64,000 nucleotides of DNA, taken from NCBI GenBank assembly GCA_003669585.1, contig QWOQ01000011.1, positions 291,039 through 355,038 of the forward strand. The letters are read 5' to 3'. This DNA comes from Planctomycetota bacterium (GTDB lineage: Bacteria; Planctomycetota; Planctomycetia; Pirellulales; UBA1268). The position numbers were made by a program, and so were the translations under genes. Below the pieces are notes generated by a model, which saw nothing but the letters and a program-made list of their open reading frames with translations, was not told the DNA's origin and searched no databases. Positions 18,935 to 29,704 of this stretch are shown here, piece after piece. Numbering within the stretch: the stretch's first letter is position 1; every line of letters begins with the position of its first letter.

Positions 18935-20329
18935 ATGAACGAAAGCGAACTTCTCGACAAGACAGCCCTTCAGCAGGCTCAACTCATTCGCGATGGAAAG
19001 GTTTCCAGCGAAGAGTTGGTGCGATTAACGCTGGAGCGAATTCATCGTTTGAATCCGATTCTCAACGCTTTTGTATCGGTGTTTGATCGTGCCATCACCG
19101 TCGCACGACGCAAAGACCGCGATCGTCGTTCTTCGCGAGGAACCTTACCGATTTTTCATGGCGTACCCATCGGTATCAAGGACCTCAACATCGTTCGCTG
19201 GACGATCACTCGCTACGGGTCGCAGGCCGTAGCGCATCTGGCGCTTCCATTTGATGACTACACCGTGGCTCCCTTGCGTCGGGCGGGGTTTGTGATTCTT
19301 GGAAAACTAGCCACATCGGAATTTGGAACCATGCCGGTGACCGAACCTGCTCTTCATCCACCCACGAGAAATCCCTGGTCTCTGGAACACTCGGCAGGGG
19401 GCTCAAGCGGCGGTTCGGCGGCGGCCGTTGCCTCAGGCATGTTGCCTGTCGCGCAGGGCTCGGATGGCGCCGGATCAATCCGCATTCCGGCGGCATTTTG
19501 TAATCTCTACGGATTCAAGCCGGCTCGTGGACGAGTTGCAAATCAATTCGGCCTATCCGATCGGCGTCTGCTTTATACGTCTGGACCGATTACTCACAGC
19601 GTCGATGATGCCGCAGCCATGCTCGATGTGATGGCGGGGCTTTTCGATGGCAAGCCGCACTGGGCACCTCCGCCGAAGCGACTCTTTTCAGAAACTCGGC
19701 AGCCATCAGGACAGAGTTTCACTATAAAGTTTTTTACAAGCACGCCCTTGGGTCCAATCGATCCAGATATTTTAAAGGGGTTCCTCCGTTCGCTGTCGAC
19801 TCTTTCTGAGCTTGGACACCATGTTGAAGAGGGATGCCTTCCAGACGCTTCCTTCGAGGAATTTCTGCCGCTGTGGCAGTCTCAAGTTGCACAGGTACCG
19901 ATTTTTTATTGGGGGGGCACGCAACCGGTCACCCGCTGGCTCGGCGCAGCAGGTCGAATGCTGAGGGCTCAAAAAATCGCCACACTTTTTGACTCGCTCA
20001 AGGCGAGATTTGAACCGGCATTTTCCACCGCTGATATCTGGGTCACGCCAACAGTTGCACTGCCGGCTCCTCGGATTGGGACGTTTTGCAACCTTCCCGC
20101 TGCAGAGGCATTTGCCGAAGCCGCAAAGCTTGGTGCCTTTACCGCACTGATTAATCTTGTCGGTCTGCCGGCAGCCAATGTGCCGATGGGGTTCACTCGT
20201 GAAGGACTTCCGATGGGGCTGCAGCTGGTTGGAAGAGCCTTTGCGGAAGAAGATGTTCTCTCGCTTTCACTGCAACTCGAGCAGGCGATGCCGTGGCGGC
20301 ATCACACACCAGCAGTTCAGAATCATTGA
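18935..20329 (+). CDS. Amidase-signature family hydrolase
   Basis: 464 residues from ATG 18935. The Ser-cisSer-Lys triad of the amidase signature family is readable: Lys82 in GIKDLN, Ser157/158 in GGSSGGSAAAVA, and the nucleophile Ser181 in DGAGSIRIP. The family includes GatA of the tRNA-dependent amidotransferase and many stand-alone amidases. Absence of gatB or gatC nearby, and the divergent mid-region, favour a stand-alone amidase; substrate unknown. The frame extends upstream to 18896 but that part is unlike the family. It follows zwf by 94 bases on the same strand. Confidence 0.85.
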   Translation: MNESELLDKTALQQAQLIRDGKVSSEELVRLTLERIHRLNPILNAFVSVFDRAITVARRKDRDRRSSRGTLPIFHGVPIGIKDLNIVRWTITRYGSQAVAHLALPFDDYTVAPLRRAGFVILGKLATSEFGTMPVTEPALHPPTRNPWSLEHSAGGSSGGSAAAVASGMLPVAQGSDGAGSIRIPAAFCNLYGFKPARGRVANQFGLSDRRLLYTSGPITHSVDDAAAMLDVMAGLFDGKPHWAPPPKRLFSETRQPSGQSFTIKFFTSTPLGPIDPDILKGFLRSLSTLSELGHHVEEGCLPDASFEEFLPLWQSQVAQVPIFYWGGTQPVTRWLGAAGRMLRAQKIATLFDSLKARFEPAFSTADIWVTPTVALPAPRIGTFCNLPAAEAFAEAAKLGAFTALINLVGLPAANVPMGFTREGLPMGLQLVGRAFAEEDVLSLSLQLEQAMPWRHHTPAVQNH

Positions 20330-20374
20330 GCGTTCCAGCACCACGAGCGAGCTTTCCTTTACCGCCTCAACGCC

Positions 20375-20440
20375 TCAAATCAACCAAGATGTGTAGATCG
20401 CGCACATCCAATGATTCACAGGCAAGTTGGGCAACCCTGG
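20375..20440 (+). repeat. Leader repeat, copy A (partner near 29545-29608)
   Basis: The stretch containing CCAAGATGTGTAGA and, 27 bases on, CAGGCAAGTTGGGCAAC is recognisably similar to CCAAGATGTATAGA and CAGGCAAGCTGGGAAAC at about 29551-29605, in the same orientation. Here it lies about 150 bases upstream of the full outer-membrane efflux gene; the other copy lies just upstream of a fragment of that gene. A further match, TTTTTGTACGAAT near 20528-20540 with TTCTTGTACGAAT near 29630-29642, extends the repeat. Similarity was judged by eye. Confidence 0.6.
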
Positions 20441-20585
20441 AAGTTGTGATAGCCCCGCTATTTTCTTCAGAATCCGCATATACAACGCTCTCTCATCAGT
20501 GTGAAAAAACATTCATCGAGTGTGCATTTTTTGTACGAATTGAGCATGAGAGAAACATTTTTTCTGTGCTGCTCCATGGTATCCC

Positions 20586-22217
20586 ATGTCGTCTGCGTGC
20601 CGAATTTCCGAAAACGCATCGTTCACAAAGACGAGTTGTCTTCTTGTGATTGTCTGCGCAGTTGCGCTTTCGGGTTGCACGCCGTGGGGCCAGTATTGGC
20701 GAAACAACATGAAGGTGGGGCCAGAGTATCTGCGGCCGCCGGCGCCTGTGGAAAACGAATGGATCGATTCTCAGAGCGAGCAGGTGCGTTCCAATGCGGA
20801 CGCAGAAGCCCTGTGGTGGGAGCAATTTCAAGATCCCATTCTTAACGGTCTTGTGCTGCAGGCATACGAACAAAATCTGTCGCTTCGCGATGCTGGCTTT
20901 CGCGTATTGGCCGCGCGGGCGGCGTACAACATCACGGTAGGTGGATTCTTTCCGCAGAATCAAGCGGCAGTCGCAGACTATGGCCGATATCAGTTTAGCC
21001 AAAATGTTGGCGCTTTTAACACGGTATCAAGTGGGGCGTTTAGTTACTGGGGCACCGGTCTCAACCTTTCGTGGGAGTTGGATATCTGGGGAAAACTGCG
21101 TCGCAATATCGAGGCAGCGAAAGGCAAGTATCAAGCGAGTGTGGAGGAGTATGACGCGGTGCTTGTGAACGTTATTGCCGACGTGGCCGACCGTTACACC
21201 GATTATCGAGTGGCTGAAAAGCAGGTTGCCGACATCAGTCGTCTCGCAGAAATTCAGCGGGGATCGCTCCAGATCGCTCGAGCCCAATTCGAGGAAGGCA
21301 TTAAAAGTGAACTCGATGTGTCGCAGTCAAAGCTCAATCTTGCGAACACCGAAGCCCTGATTGTAAAGTTCGAAAAAAACTCTCGCGTGGCATCAAATGC
21401 TTTGTGTATGCTTCTGGGAATTGCAGCGGAGGATCTGCACGATCGGTTGGGAGACCAAGATATTCCCACCACACCGCCATTTATCACCGCTGGCATTCCC
21501 GCCGACCTGCTGCGGCGTCGACCAGAAGTTCGACAGTCCGAGCGAGTTTTAGCTGCACAGTGCGCCGAGATCGGCGTGGCCGAGTCAGAGCTTTATCCGG
21601 CACTTGCAATCAACGGCTACATCGGTGTTTCGGCAAACGAGATTGGCGAGTTATTTGAATCGAGTTCCCAAATCGGATTTATCGCACCGGCCGTCAACTG
21701 GAAAATCCTGAACTACGGCCGCTTGCTCAACAACATCCGCCAGCAGGATGCGAAGTTTCAGTCATGTGTCGCCAAGTATCAGGATACAGTTCTGCGGGCC
21801 GGTCGGGAGAGCGAAGACGGCATCGTCACATTTATCAAGGCTCGCGAATCAGCTAGGAAAAACCAGGAAGCCGTGAATGCAGTCGAGCGATCAGCCGAAC
21901 TCGTGCTCATTCAATACAAAGAAGGTGTCTCCGACTTTAATAGAGTGTTCGTGGTGCAACAAAACGAAGTCCAGGAGAGAATTAAACTGAACGACAGTGT
22001 CGGCAGCGTCGCTCTTGGCATGATAAAAGTCTACCGGGGTCTTGGAAGCGGGTGGCAGTTGCGATTAGAGAAGTTGGCCACCAACGGGCAGTGCTGTAAG
22101 CCATTGCCGAGCGTTGACGGTGTTTTGTGTGACGATTTTATCGGCAAGCAGCCACCAGCCGGCTTCGACGCATGGTGCTTGTGGTGGGAATGGATGCGCA
22201 GTCACAAGCCGCGGTAG
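20586..22217 (+). CDS. Outer-membrane efflux lipoprotein of an RND system (NodT/TolC-like)
   Basis: 543 residues. A lipoprotein signal ends at the lipobox VALSGC (Cys about residue 30). Two TolC-type repeats follow, with KVGPEYLRPP, SWELDIWGKLRRNIEAAK, the hallmark DLLRRRPEVRQSERVLAA, and a second coiled-coil half ending around LGSGWQL. The last ~45 residues are Trp/Cys-rich and unusual. It forms the outer-membrane channel for a tripartite exporter. The stop codon lies inside an inverted repeat. Downstream, on the other strand, is only a relic of an RND pump; full pumps lie 7 and 12 kb away, with one membrane fusion protein. Confidence 0.88.
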   Translation: MSSACRISENASFTKTSCLLVIVCAVALSGCTPWGQYWRNNMKVGPEYLRPPAPVENEWIDSQSEQVRSNADAEALWWEQFQDPILNGLVLQAYEQNLSLRDAGFRVLAARAAYNITVGGFFPQNQAAVADYGRYQFSQNVGAFNTVSSGAFSYWGTGLNLSWELDIWGKLRRNIEAAKGKYQASVEEYDAVLVNVIADVADRYTDYRVAEKQVADISRLAEIQRGSLQIARAQFEEGIKSELDVSQSKLNLANTEALIVKFEKNSRVASNALCMLLGIAAEDLHDRLGDQDIPTTPPFITAGIPADLLRRRPEVRQSERVLAAQCAEIGVAESELYPALAINGYIGVSANEIGELFESSSQIGFIAPAVNWKILNYGRLLNNIRQQDAKFQSCVAKYQDTVLRAGRESEDGIVTFIKARESARKNQEAVNAVERSAELVLIQYKEGVSDFNRVFVVQQNEVQERIKLNDSVGSVALGMIKVYRGLGSGWQLRLEKLATNGQCCKPLPSVDGVLCDDFIGKQPPAGFDAWCLWWEWMRSHKPR

Positions 22218-22232
22218 TGCGGCGCGGCTTGT
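22204..22232. terminator. Inverted repeat straddling the efflux-gene stop codon
   Basis: Arms ACAAGCCGCG and CGCGGCTTGT pair perfectly over 10 bases with a nine-base loop that contains the TAG stop. T-rich sequence (GTCGTTTCGTTA) follows on the plus strand. It lies between two converging genes, so it may terminate both. A degenerate copy of the same hairpin is at about 29670-29698 beside the second pump. Confidence 0.55.
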
Positions 22233-22239
22233 CGTTTCG

Positions 22240-22493
22240 TTATCGCTGTTTTGAAAAATGCAGCAGCGAGTAGAAAAAATTCGGTGTCAGAAAAATGCCG
22301 AAGAGTGTGACCCCAAATATGCCGCTTAAGACGGCAGGGAAAAGTCGCAAACTGTCGGCATGCAGGTGGAAGCCACGCTGCGCACGATTGCTACGGCCAA
22401 TCCGATCTGCGTGAAAATATTGATATCCATGCCCGCCCATCGCACGCCGAAAATCGATGACAGCAGGCACATGGGCACAACCAAAATGACTGC
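22240..22493 (-). pseudogene. Decayed C-terminal fragment of an RND pump gene
   Basis: Two separate blocks of the pump encoded at 29705-32887 are present in different reading frames. The 22240-22326 block encodes the pump's last 29 residues with about four differences (ending FSKQR and a stop). The 22404-22493 block differs from 30025-30114 at about two of 90 bases and encodes the segment around CLLSSIFGVRWAGMDINIF. The sequence between the blocks is about 155 bases shorter than in the intact gene and scrambled, and the remaining 2.7 kb of the pump are missing. It cannot encode a working protein. High identity of one block suggests recent duplication or gene conversion. Confidence 0.85.
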
Positions 22494-22495
22494 GG

Positions 22496-22524
22496 TTCGA
22501 ACTTTGGCAGCCGATTGGTATAAT
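22496..22524 (+). promoter_or_regulatory. Candidate sigma-70-type promoter with extended -10
   Basis: TGGTATAAT at 22516-22524 is a consensus -10 with the TG extension. A weak -35 (TTCGAA) lies 17 bases upstream at 22496-22501. It sits directly at the end of the pump relic and about 95 bases before the redoxin/monooxygenase gene, which it would serve. Confidence 0.4.
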
Positions 22525-22619
22525 TTTTTGCTATCGATCACCGCTCTCCTACGCCTCCACGATGTTCCCTCATGCAACATGCTTGTCGAAATGCCGACAC
22601 GACAGGCAAGAGTCTCACG

Positions 22620-24749
22620 ATGAACTTCTTCAGTCATTTTTTCCGCAGTGTTATCGTTTCTTTGATTGTGGCTGTGGCCTTCGGGCACACCGCACGCAGC
22701 CACGAGCCGGCCATAAAAGCCAGCGATGCAAAACCAGTTGCTGCTGTTGCGCGGGTGTCTATCGAAAACCTGACACTTGCGAGCGTGGATGGATCGCCCC
22801 ACAGCTTTAAGGATCTCGTCGGCGACGGCCAAGCGGTCTGCTATACGTTTCTCTATCCGGGTTGCCCGTTAGCGCAGATTTATTGTCCTGTGCTCAACTC
22901 GCTCGCTGCCGAGTTTGGCAAACAGGGCGTGACAATTGTGGGAGTGATCTGCGAATCCGAGGCGATCAAGGATTTGGAAGCCCACAAGAAAGAGTTCAGT
23001 ATTACATTCCCAATACTCTTGGATACCAGCTTTGATGTGGCAACTCTGCTTGACGCCACGATGACCCCCGAGAGTTTTCTGGTAAGTCGCGATGGCACCG
23101 TTGCCTATGCTGGTCGGATCGATAGCCGCTATAGGGAACGGGGAGTGAAGTCGCCGGCAAAAGTCCGCGACGATCTTCGTGAGGCCATTCTGGATTTGCT
23201 TGCCGGAAAGCCTGTGCGCATCCCGCGGCTTGCCGCCGGCGGATGTCCGCTCGATCGGCCTGAGGTGCCACAACAGCATGCGGCTTCCGTACCGAATGCC
23301 GAGACTCCAACCGTCGAAGCCGTTACGTTCTACCGTGATGTGCTGCCCATTCTCCATGAGCATTGCCAGCGGTGTCATAGCCCCGGTCAGGTCGGTCCGT
23401 TCGCACTCTTAAGCTACGAAGATGCGTGCGACTGGATAGAAACAGCACTCGAGGAAATCGACGCCAAGCGAATGCCACCGGCGCAGGTCGAAAGCGATTT
23501 AGAACTCTCTGGCACGCCTCCGCCGAGCCCTGCAGACGTGGCAATGCTTCGGCAGTGGGTAGCCTCCGAGAAGCCGCAGGGAAATCCTGACGATGCGCCA
23601 CCCTTGGCTCCGCTGCCCGACTATGGTGCGTTTGAAGAGATCCTTGGGCCGCCCGACATTGTTATCGATCTGCCCTCTGTAGCGCAACTGGGGCCGCAGG
23701 GCGAAGACATCTACCGCAATTTTATTTTTCCGCTCAACAGGCCGGATGATCTCCGTGTCCGCGCCATACAACTTCTTCCGAGCAACCGAGCCATTGTGCA
23801 CCACGCGCTCATCGGATACTTGGACCGCGCCACCTGCGTGCAGGCGGTGAAGGACCACGGTGGTCGGGATGGAATGTCGAATCCGCTCGATCAGATGCCG
23901 GGGTTCTGGGACAACATGGGCGCCGGCTTCAAGGTGCCGCCAGTGCGGGCAGACGGTATTCCGCGTACGTCGTTCGTCTCCGGCTACATTCCTGGCAATC
24001 GCTCGATGATCTGTCCGGAGGACGTTGACGTCATCATTCCAGCCGGTAGCGATATCGTTGCCCAGATGCACTACCACCGCACCGGCAAGCTCGAAACCGA
24101 TTCCTCGCAAATCGGTCTTTGGATCGACAAAGATCCGCCCGCTGTGACGAAGAAGATGATGAACCTGGTGTTTCTCTTCGGCGGCTTTCAGTCGATACCC
24201 GCCGGCGTGAAAGACTATCGCGTGACGGGCCGCTACACCCTCGAACACGACGCCGCGTTCGTCGGTGCCGCGCCGCACGCCCACGGCCTGGCCATGTGGA
24301 TGAGCCTCCAGGCGACGTTACCGGGACAGACCAAACCGATTCTGCTCATACGGAATCCGAAGTGGGATTTCAATTGGCAGTCTGCTTCGTGGCTCAAGAA
24401 GCCGTTGCATCTTCCCAAGGGAACGGTCATTGAGGCGGAAGTTTCGTACAACAATACTGCCGACAATCCGCACAATCCGTACGACCCACCGCAGACAGTG
24501 TGGCTGGGGGAATCGACGTTTGACGAAATGCTGTTGCCGATGCTGCTGTTGGCGTCCGAGAGGCCGCTCGACCCAGAATCAAAGTCATTTGTGGCGTTCA
24601 ACATGTCCATGGCTCGCAGCGAATTTCTGCGGCGACTCGTTGAGCGTAACTATCGATACCGTCGAGGTCCCGACGGCACCGTCGCGATTGACCCCAGTTA
24701 CAACAAAGAAAATCACCCGCAGTCGATCGAGGATGCCAAGAAGAAATGA
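22620..24749 (+). CDS. Exported redoxin - cytochrome c - copper type II monooxygenase-like fusion
   Basis: 709 residues from ATG 22620, where a signal peptide (about 1-27) begins. Domain 1 (about 45-200) is an AhpC/TSA-like redoxin with Cys82 and Cys89 in YPGCPLAQIYCP. Then a single heme-attachment motif CQRCH (249-253) with MPP further on as possible heme-iron ligand. The C-terminal ~350 residues carry histidine pairs HH394/395, HYH 484-486 and HAH 553-555, the pattern of the ascorbate-dependent copper type II monooxygenases. So a periplasmic redox enzyme that could join copper, heme and thiol chemistry; substrate unknown. The stop overlaps the start of the ABC gene by four bases (ATGA), so the two are translationally coupled. 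Confidence 0.83.
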   Translation: MNFFSHFFRSVIVSLIVAVAFGHTARSHEPAIKASDAKPVAAVARVSIENLTLASVDGSPHSFKDLVGDGQAVCYTFLYPGCPLAQIYCPVLNSLAAEFGKQGVTIVGVICESEAIKDLEAHKKEFSITFPILLDTSFDVATLLDATMTPESFLVSRDGTVAYAGRIDSRYRERGVKSPAKVRDDLREAILDLLAGKPVRIPRLAAGGCPLDRPEVPQQHAASVPNAETPTVEAVTFYRDVLPILHEHCQRCHSPGQVGPFALLSYEDACDWIETALEEIDAKRMPPAQVESDLELSGTPPPSPADVAMLRQWVASEKPQGNPDDAPPLAPLPDYGAFEEILGPPDIVIDLPSVAQLGPQGEDIYRNFIFPLNRPDDLRVRAIQLLPSNRAIVHHALIGYLDRATCVQAVKDHGGRDGMSNPLDQMPGFWDNMGAGFKVPPVRADGIPRTSFVSGYIPGNRSMICPEDVDVIIPAGSDIVAQMHYHRTGKLETDSSQIGLWIDKDPPAVTKKMMNLVFLFGGFQSIPAGVKDYRVTGRYTLEHDAAFVGAAPHAHGLAMWMSLQATLPGQTKPILLIRNPKWDFNWQSASWLKKPLHLPKGTVIEAEVSYNNTADNPHNPYDPPQTVWLGESTFDEMLLPMLLLASERPLDPESKSFVAFNMSMARSEFLRRLVERNYRYRRGPDGTVAIDPSYNKENHPQSIEDAKKK

Positions 24750-26713
24750 ATACCAGCACAGATGGATTGTCGATTGTGGCCGAAGCCCTCGGGGTGTCTG
24801 TCAAGAATGGCGATCGTGAAAAGAAACTCCTCGACGGCATCACGTTTACGGTGGAGCCGGGCGAATTTATCTGCGTGCTTGGGCCCAGCGGCGCAGGAAA
24901 AACAACGCTCGTGCGGGCGCTTCTTGGCCTTTTGCCGCCCACGACCGGAACGATCTCCATTGGCGGATTGGATCCGACTCGCGACGCCGACTCGCTCCGC
25001 GGACAGGTAGGATACGTGCCTCAACAAGACATTATCCCGGCATCGCTGCCATGCGAACGAGCATTTTATTACGCAGCCAAGATCCGGCTCCCCGCAGACA
25101 CTCCAGCTGACGACGTTCAGCGAGCCATCGATCGAGTTGTCAATGACGTCAGGCTCGAGCACGTGCGGCACACGCCGGCGGGCATTCTGTCCGGGGGTGA
25201 AATCAAGCGAGGGAGCCTCGCAGTTGAACTCCTCTCCAAGCCGGGCCTTTTGATCGTGGATGAGGCCACCAGCAGCCTCGATCCGGCCAGCGAAGCCAGG
25301 ATCATGAATCTTTTAGCCGATCGCGCTCGGGCGGGCATGACAGTATTCTGCATCACGCACCATCTCGACAACGTCGATCGCGCCGACAAAATCATGATCC
25401 TTGGTCACGGACGCGTGCTTTGGATTGGTTCGCGAGTGGAATCGCTTGGGCATTTTGAAGTCAATCGGCTTTCGGACGTTTATCTGGCGATCGAAGACAA
25501 GCCGGCCGAATACTGGGCAGACAAATGGACCCAGCGACTGGCTGAGGACGCCCTGACGCAGTCGCTGGCTCCATCGCAATCAAGTGAGCCACTCAGGGCC
25601 ACTCGCAATCTGCCCACAACCAAGGCGTTGCAGAGCCATCCGCCCCGTGGGTTTCGGCAGTTTGGCACGCTCTTGAGCCGTGGTCTGGAAGTGATTCTGC
25701 GCGATCGTCCAGCGATCTCCACGCTTCTGCTTTTGCCAGTAGCCATGGCCAGTCTGATTCTGCTCTGTTTTTACTTCACTGATTTTCACAGACCTGTGGC
25801 GGTGACGCGATTTCTGGATCCCAATGAAAAAGATGTGCTGGCCGATGTTTGGGGGGATGTTCAGCAGGCCATCGCAGCCAAGAGCGTCTCTGACTTTACC
25901 GGCGGCCCAGTGTCAGTGGCTGCCCAGATTCGAGTGTTTCTCGACAGTCAGCCCGATATGCTCGAGCACCTCCGCGACCCATCCACGCAACGACTCATTC
26001 AAGGTGCGCTCCTCGACAGGATGCCGCTCATGCCACAAACTGAAATCGTGCATCCGGCGGATTCCTACAAGCTTTTGTTTGTGGTGAATATCGCAATCAC
26101 GATTCTGGGGTTTGTGACCGGCGTCAAGGAAATCGTCAAGGAAAAACCGATCTACGTTCGGGAACGGATGCACAGCCTTGGCATCATGCCCTACACGCTC
26201 TCAAAACTGGCTCTCGTAGCGATTATTCTGGCAGTGCAAGTGGCGATCTTTCTGGCGGTGATCGAATTCACTTTTGATTTGCCTTTAGACCTTCAATGGG
26301 GAGGTGGGCCGGTTGCGATGTACCGTCGAGGTCCGCTGCTGGAGTTTGGATTTAATTTCCTCGCTGCCGTTGCCTGCGCGGCGATCGGCATGATCGTGTC
26401 GGCACTGGTGCGGTCTTCAGAGACGGCCTTTCTGGCCGTTCCGCTTTTGGTAACGCCGCAGTTGCTCTTGGGTGCGGGCATTCTTCCAATTCGCGGAGGG
26501 TTGCTCGACCTGCTGGCGAAAGTGTTTGCACCGGCCTACTGGGCTTACCGCGGCGTTCGGTCTGAAGGGGCCGGCGTGCCAATAAACTGGCGCTCATTTG
26601 GTCCCTACGACGATGCCCTCTGGATTCCCTTGGTGGGGCTCCTTGCGCAGATTGCGGTGGCAACGATCTGCGTGATGCTCGTCCTCCGCTGGCAGGATCA
26701 GAAGCGGTCGTAG
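24746..26713 (+). CDS. ABC-2 type exporter half: fused ATPase and permease (ABCG-like)
   Basis: 655 residues. The ATPase is N-terminal: Walker A GPSGAGKT (46-53), signature LSGGEIKRGSLA near 148, Walker B with Asp172-Glu173 in LIVDEATSSLD, and H-loop TH. The permease is C-terminal: one helix near 330-352, a soluble loop of about 100 residues, then five more helices from about 448 to the end, with the ABC-2 hallmark region KEKPIYVRERMHSLGIMPY. This ATPase-then-permease order is that of ABCG/White half transporters, which dimerise. It is translationally coupled to the copper/redox gene upstream, so it may export that enzyme's product or help in its maturation; this last point is inference. Confidence 0.9.
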   Translation: MNTSTDGLSIVAEALGVSVKNGDREKKLLDGITFTVEPGEFICVLGPSGAGKTTLVRALLGLLPPTTGTISIGGLDPTRDADSLRGQVGYVPQQDIIPASLPCERAFYYAAKIRLPADTPADDVQRAIDRVVNDVRLEHVRHTPAGILSGGEIKRGSLAVELLSKPGLLIVDEATSSLDPASEARIMNLLADRARAGMTVFCITHHLDNVDRADKIMILGHGRVLWIGSRVESLGHFEVNRLSDVYLAIEDKPAEYWADKWTQRLAEDALTQSLAPSQSSEPLRATRNLPTTKALQSHPPRGFRQFGTLLSRGLEVILRDRPAISTLLLLPVAMASLILLCFYFTDFHRPVAVTRFLDPNEKDVLADVWGDVQQAIAAKSVSDFTGGPVSVAAQIRVFLDSQPDMLEHLRDPSTQRLIQGALLDRMPLMPQTEIVHPADSYKLLFVVNIAITILGFVTGVKEIVKEKPIYVRERMHSLGIMPYTLSKLALVAIILAVQVAIFLAVIEFTFDLPLDLQWGGGPVAMYRRGPLLEFGFNFLAAVACAAIGMIVSALVRSSETAFLAVPLLVTPQLLLGAGILPIRGGLLDLLAKVFAPAYWAYRGVRSEGAGVPINWRSFGPYDDALWIPLVGLLAQIAVATICVMLVLRWQDQKRS

Positions 26714-26794
26714 CTGTGTGATGCTCGACTTTTAGAGTTCAGCCCATCCACAGCCTGTGCGCGAAAGCGACCCACGCGACATGGCGGATGATAC

Positions 26795-27619
26795 CTACGC
26801 TGGATCGACAGGTGGAAGATTGCGCAGCCACACTTCCCACGCGCCTGGCATGTTTCCATCAAATGCCACCGCCCATGCGGCGATCAGCACGGTGGCCAGC
26901 AGCAGCGACGCCACGAAGCAGCGGCCGTTTATATCCAGCCGCAGCCCCTGCAAGCGGTTGGCGAAAACGACCACCACAAGCAAGGCCGTTAAGCCGACTG
27001 TGCCCGGCCAGACGCCCCCTTCGATCCCGGCATAAAACCAAAACACGCCCAGCAATGCGGCCACGATTGCGGCCAGCAGATTGGCACGGCTCGATGATGC
27101 ACTGCGGCTGCCGGATGGCTCGCGGCAGGTGAGCACGTAGAGCAGCACGATCACAAAAAGCGGGGCATACCACATCCAGTGACCAATGCACTCGTCATAC
27201 ACATACGCGAGATCAAAGATTTCAATGAGTGGCTCGCCGAGCGCCTGCACGACAGGGTTGTCTGACGGCGGCACATCGATCGGGCCGCTATGCCGCATCT
27301 GCATTCGGCCGTCAATGGAGTCGGCCGAAATGTGGATGCCCTGTCCAACACACATCACGCATAAGAGCAGCATCGTGAGAGTCTGCCACACGTGAGCCCC
27401 GCGAGCCGCTGCACGCTCAAACAGCTTCAGAAAAACCACCGACAGCACGACCGGCGCCAAGATGTGCATCCAGTCTGCAGCCCCCGGCCAGCCGCGAGAT
27501 GCCGGCACGATTGCATTGACGATCGGCCTGGCATAATCCAAAACATAGCACTGCAATAAGAGCAGGCCAAAGAGATCGGCCTCGAATCGGCGTGGAGTCG
27601 AAGGAGTGGAAATGGTCAT
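26795..27619 (-). CDS. Polytopic membrane protein of unknown function
   Basis: 274 residues with about six or seven hydrophobic helices (near 16-36, 50-66, 78-100, 148-166, 178-198, 205-222, 235-252). I do not recognise a family. The longest loop, between the third and fourth helices, contains HISADS, DPP-like and EIFDLAYVYDECIGHWMWY; its His, Asp, Glu and Cys residues could bind metal, but no known motif is visible. It is convergent with the ABC exporter (81 bases between stops) and divergent from the FGE/hydrolase gene. G+C looks high, as in the rest of this block. Confidence 0.75.
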   Translation of the reverse strand: MTISTPSTPRRFEADLFGLLLLQCYVLDYARPIVNAIVPASRGWPGAADWMHILAPVVLSVVFLKLFERAAARGAHVWQTLTMLLLCVMCVGQGIHISADSIDGRMQMRHSGPIDVPPSDNPVVQALGEPLIEIFDLAYVYDECIGHWMWYAPLFVIVLLYVLTCREPSGSRSASSSRANLLAAIVAALLGVFWFYAGIEGGVWPGTVGLTALLVVVVFANRLQGLRLDINGRCFVASLLLATVLIAAWAVAFDGNMPGAWEVWLRNLPPVDPA

Positions 27620-27683
27620 AAGAGTAGCGTATAGAGAAAGGTCATTGGCCTAGAAGGATGCTCGCAGTTTAACAGGATACCGA

Positions 27684-27712
27684 CAAACAGGCTGCGTCTG
27701 CTTTGGTATAAA
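27684..27712 (+). promoter_or_regulatory. Candidate promoter for the FGE/hydrolase gene
   Basis: TGGTATAAA at 27704-27712 resembles an extended -10; the -35 region is poor (CAAACA region around 27684-27689). It lies about 93 bases before the start codon at 27805, a distance like that of the candidate at 22496-22524. Confidence 0.28.
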
Positions 27713-27804
27713 CTGAAGGATTCGCCTGCTCATCACCCTACCGATGACGCAGGTCGCAGACGCTCTCAAATTGTAAAAACTCATCTTGGCTTTGGAGACT
27801 TCTC

Positions 27805-29529
<1,725 letters not shown>

Positions 29530-29544
29530 TAGCGGGCCTGCGCA

Positions 29545-29683
29545 ATTCACCCAAGATGTATAGAGCCGCAGGTGCCCAGCGATTTTTCAGGCAAGCTGGG
29601 AAACATCGCCATCCGGTCAGTGACGGCATTTCTTGTACGAATCTACCGGCATCGACTAGAAGTTCGGCCACAAGCTGCGGTAG
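29545..29683 (+). pseudogene. Remnant of an outer-membrane efflux gene (leader repeat copy B plus gene scraps)
   Basis: Three pieces of the intact gene at 20586-22217 and its leader are recognisable in order. The leader match is at about 29545-29642. CCGGCATCGACTAGAAGTTCG at 29646-29666 matches the stretch encoding the conserved RRRPEVR motif. CACAAGCTGCGGTAG at 29669-29683 matches the last four codons and the stop of the intact gene (His-Lys-Leu-Arg versus His-Lys-Pro-Arg). About 1.7 kb of the gene is missing. The degenerate hairpin follows, then the intact pump. This mirrors the other locus, where the pump is the decayed partner. Confidence 0.65.
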
Positions 29684-29704
29684 TGCGGCGCGGCTCTTGG
29701 CACA

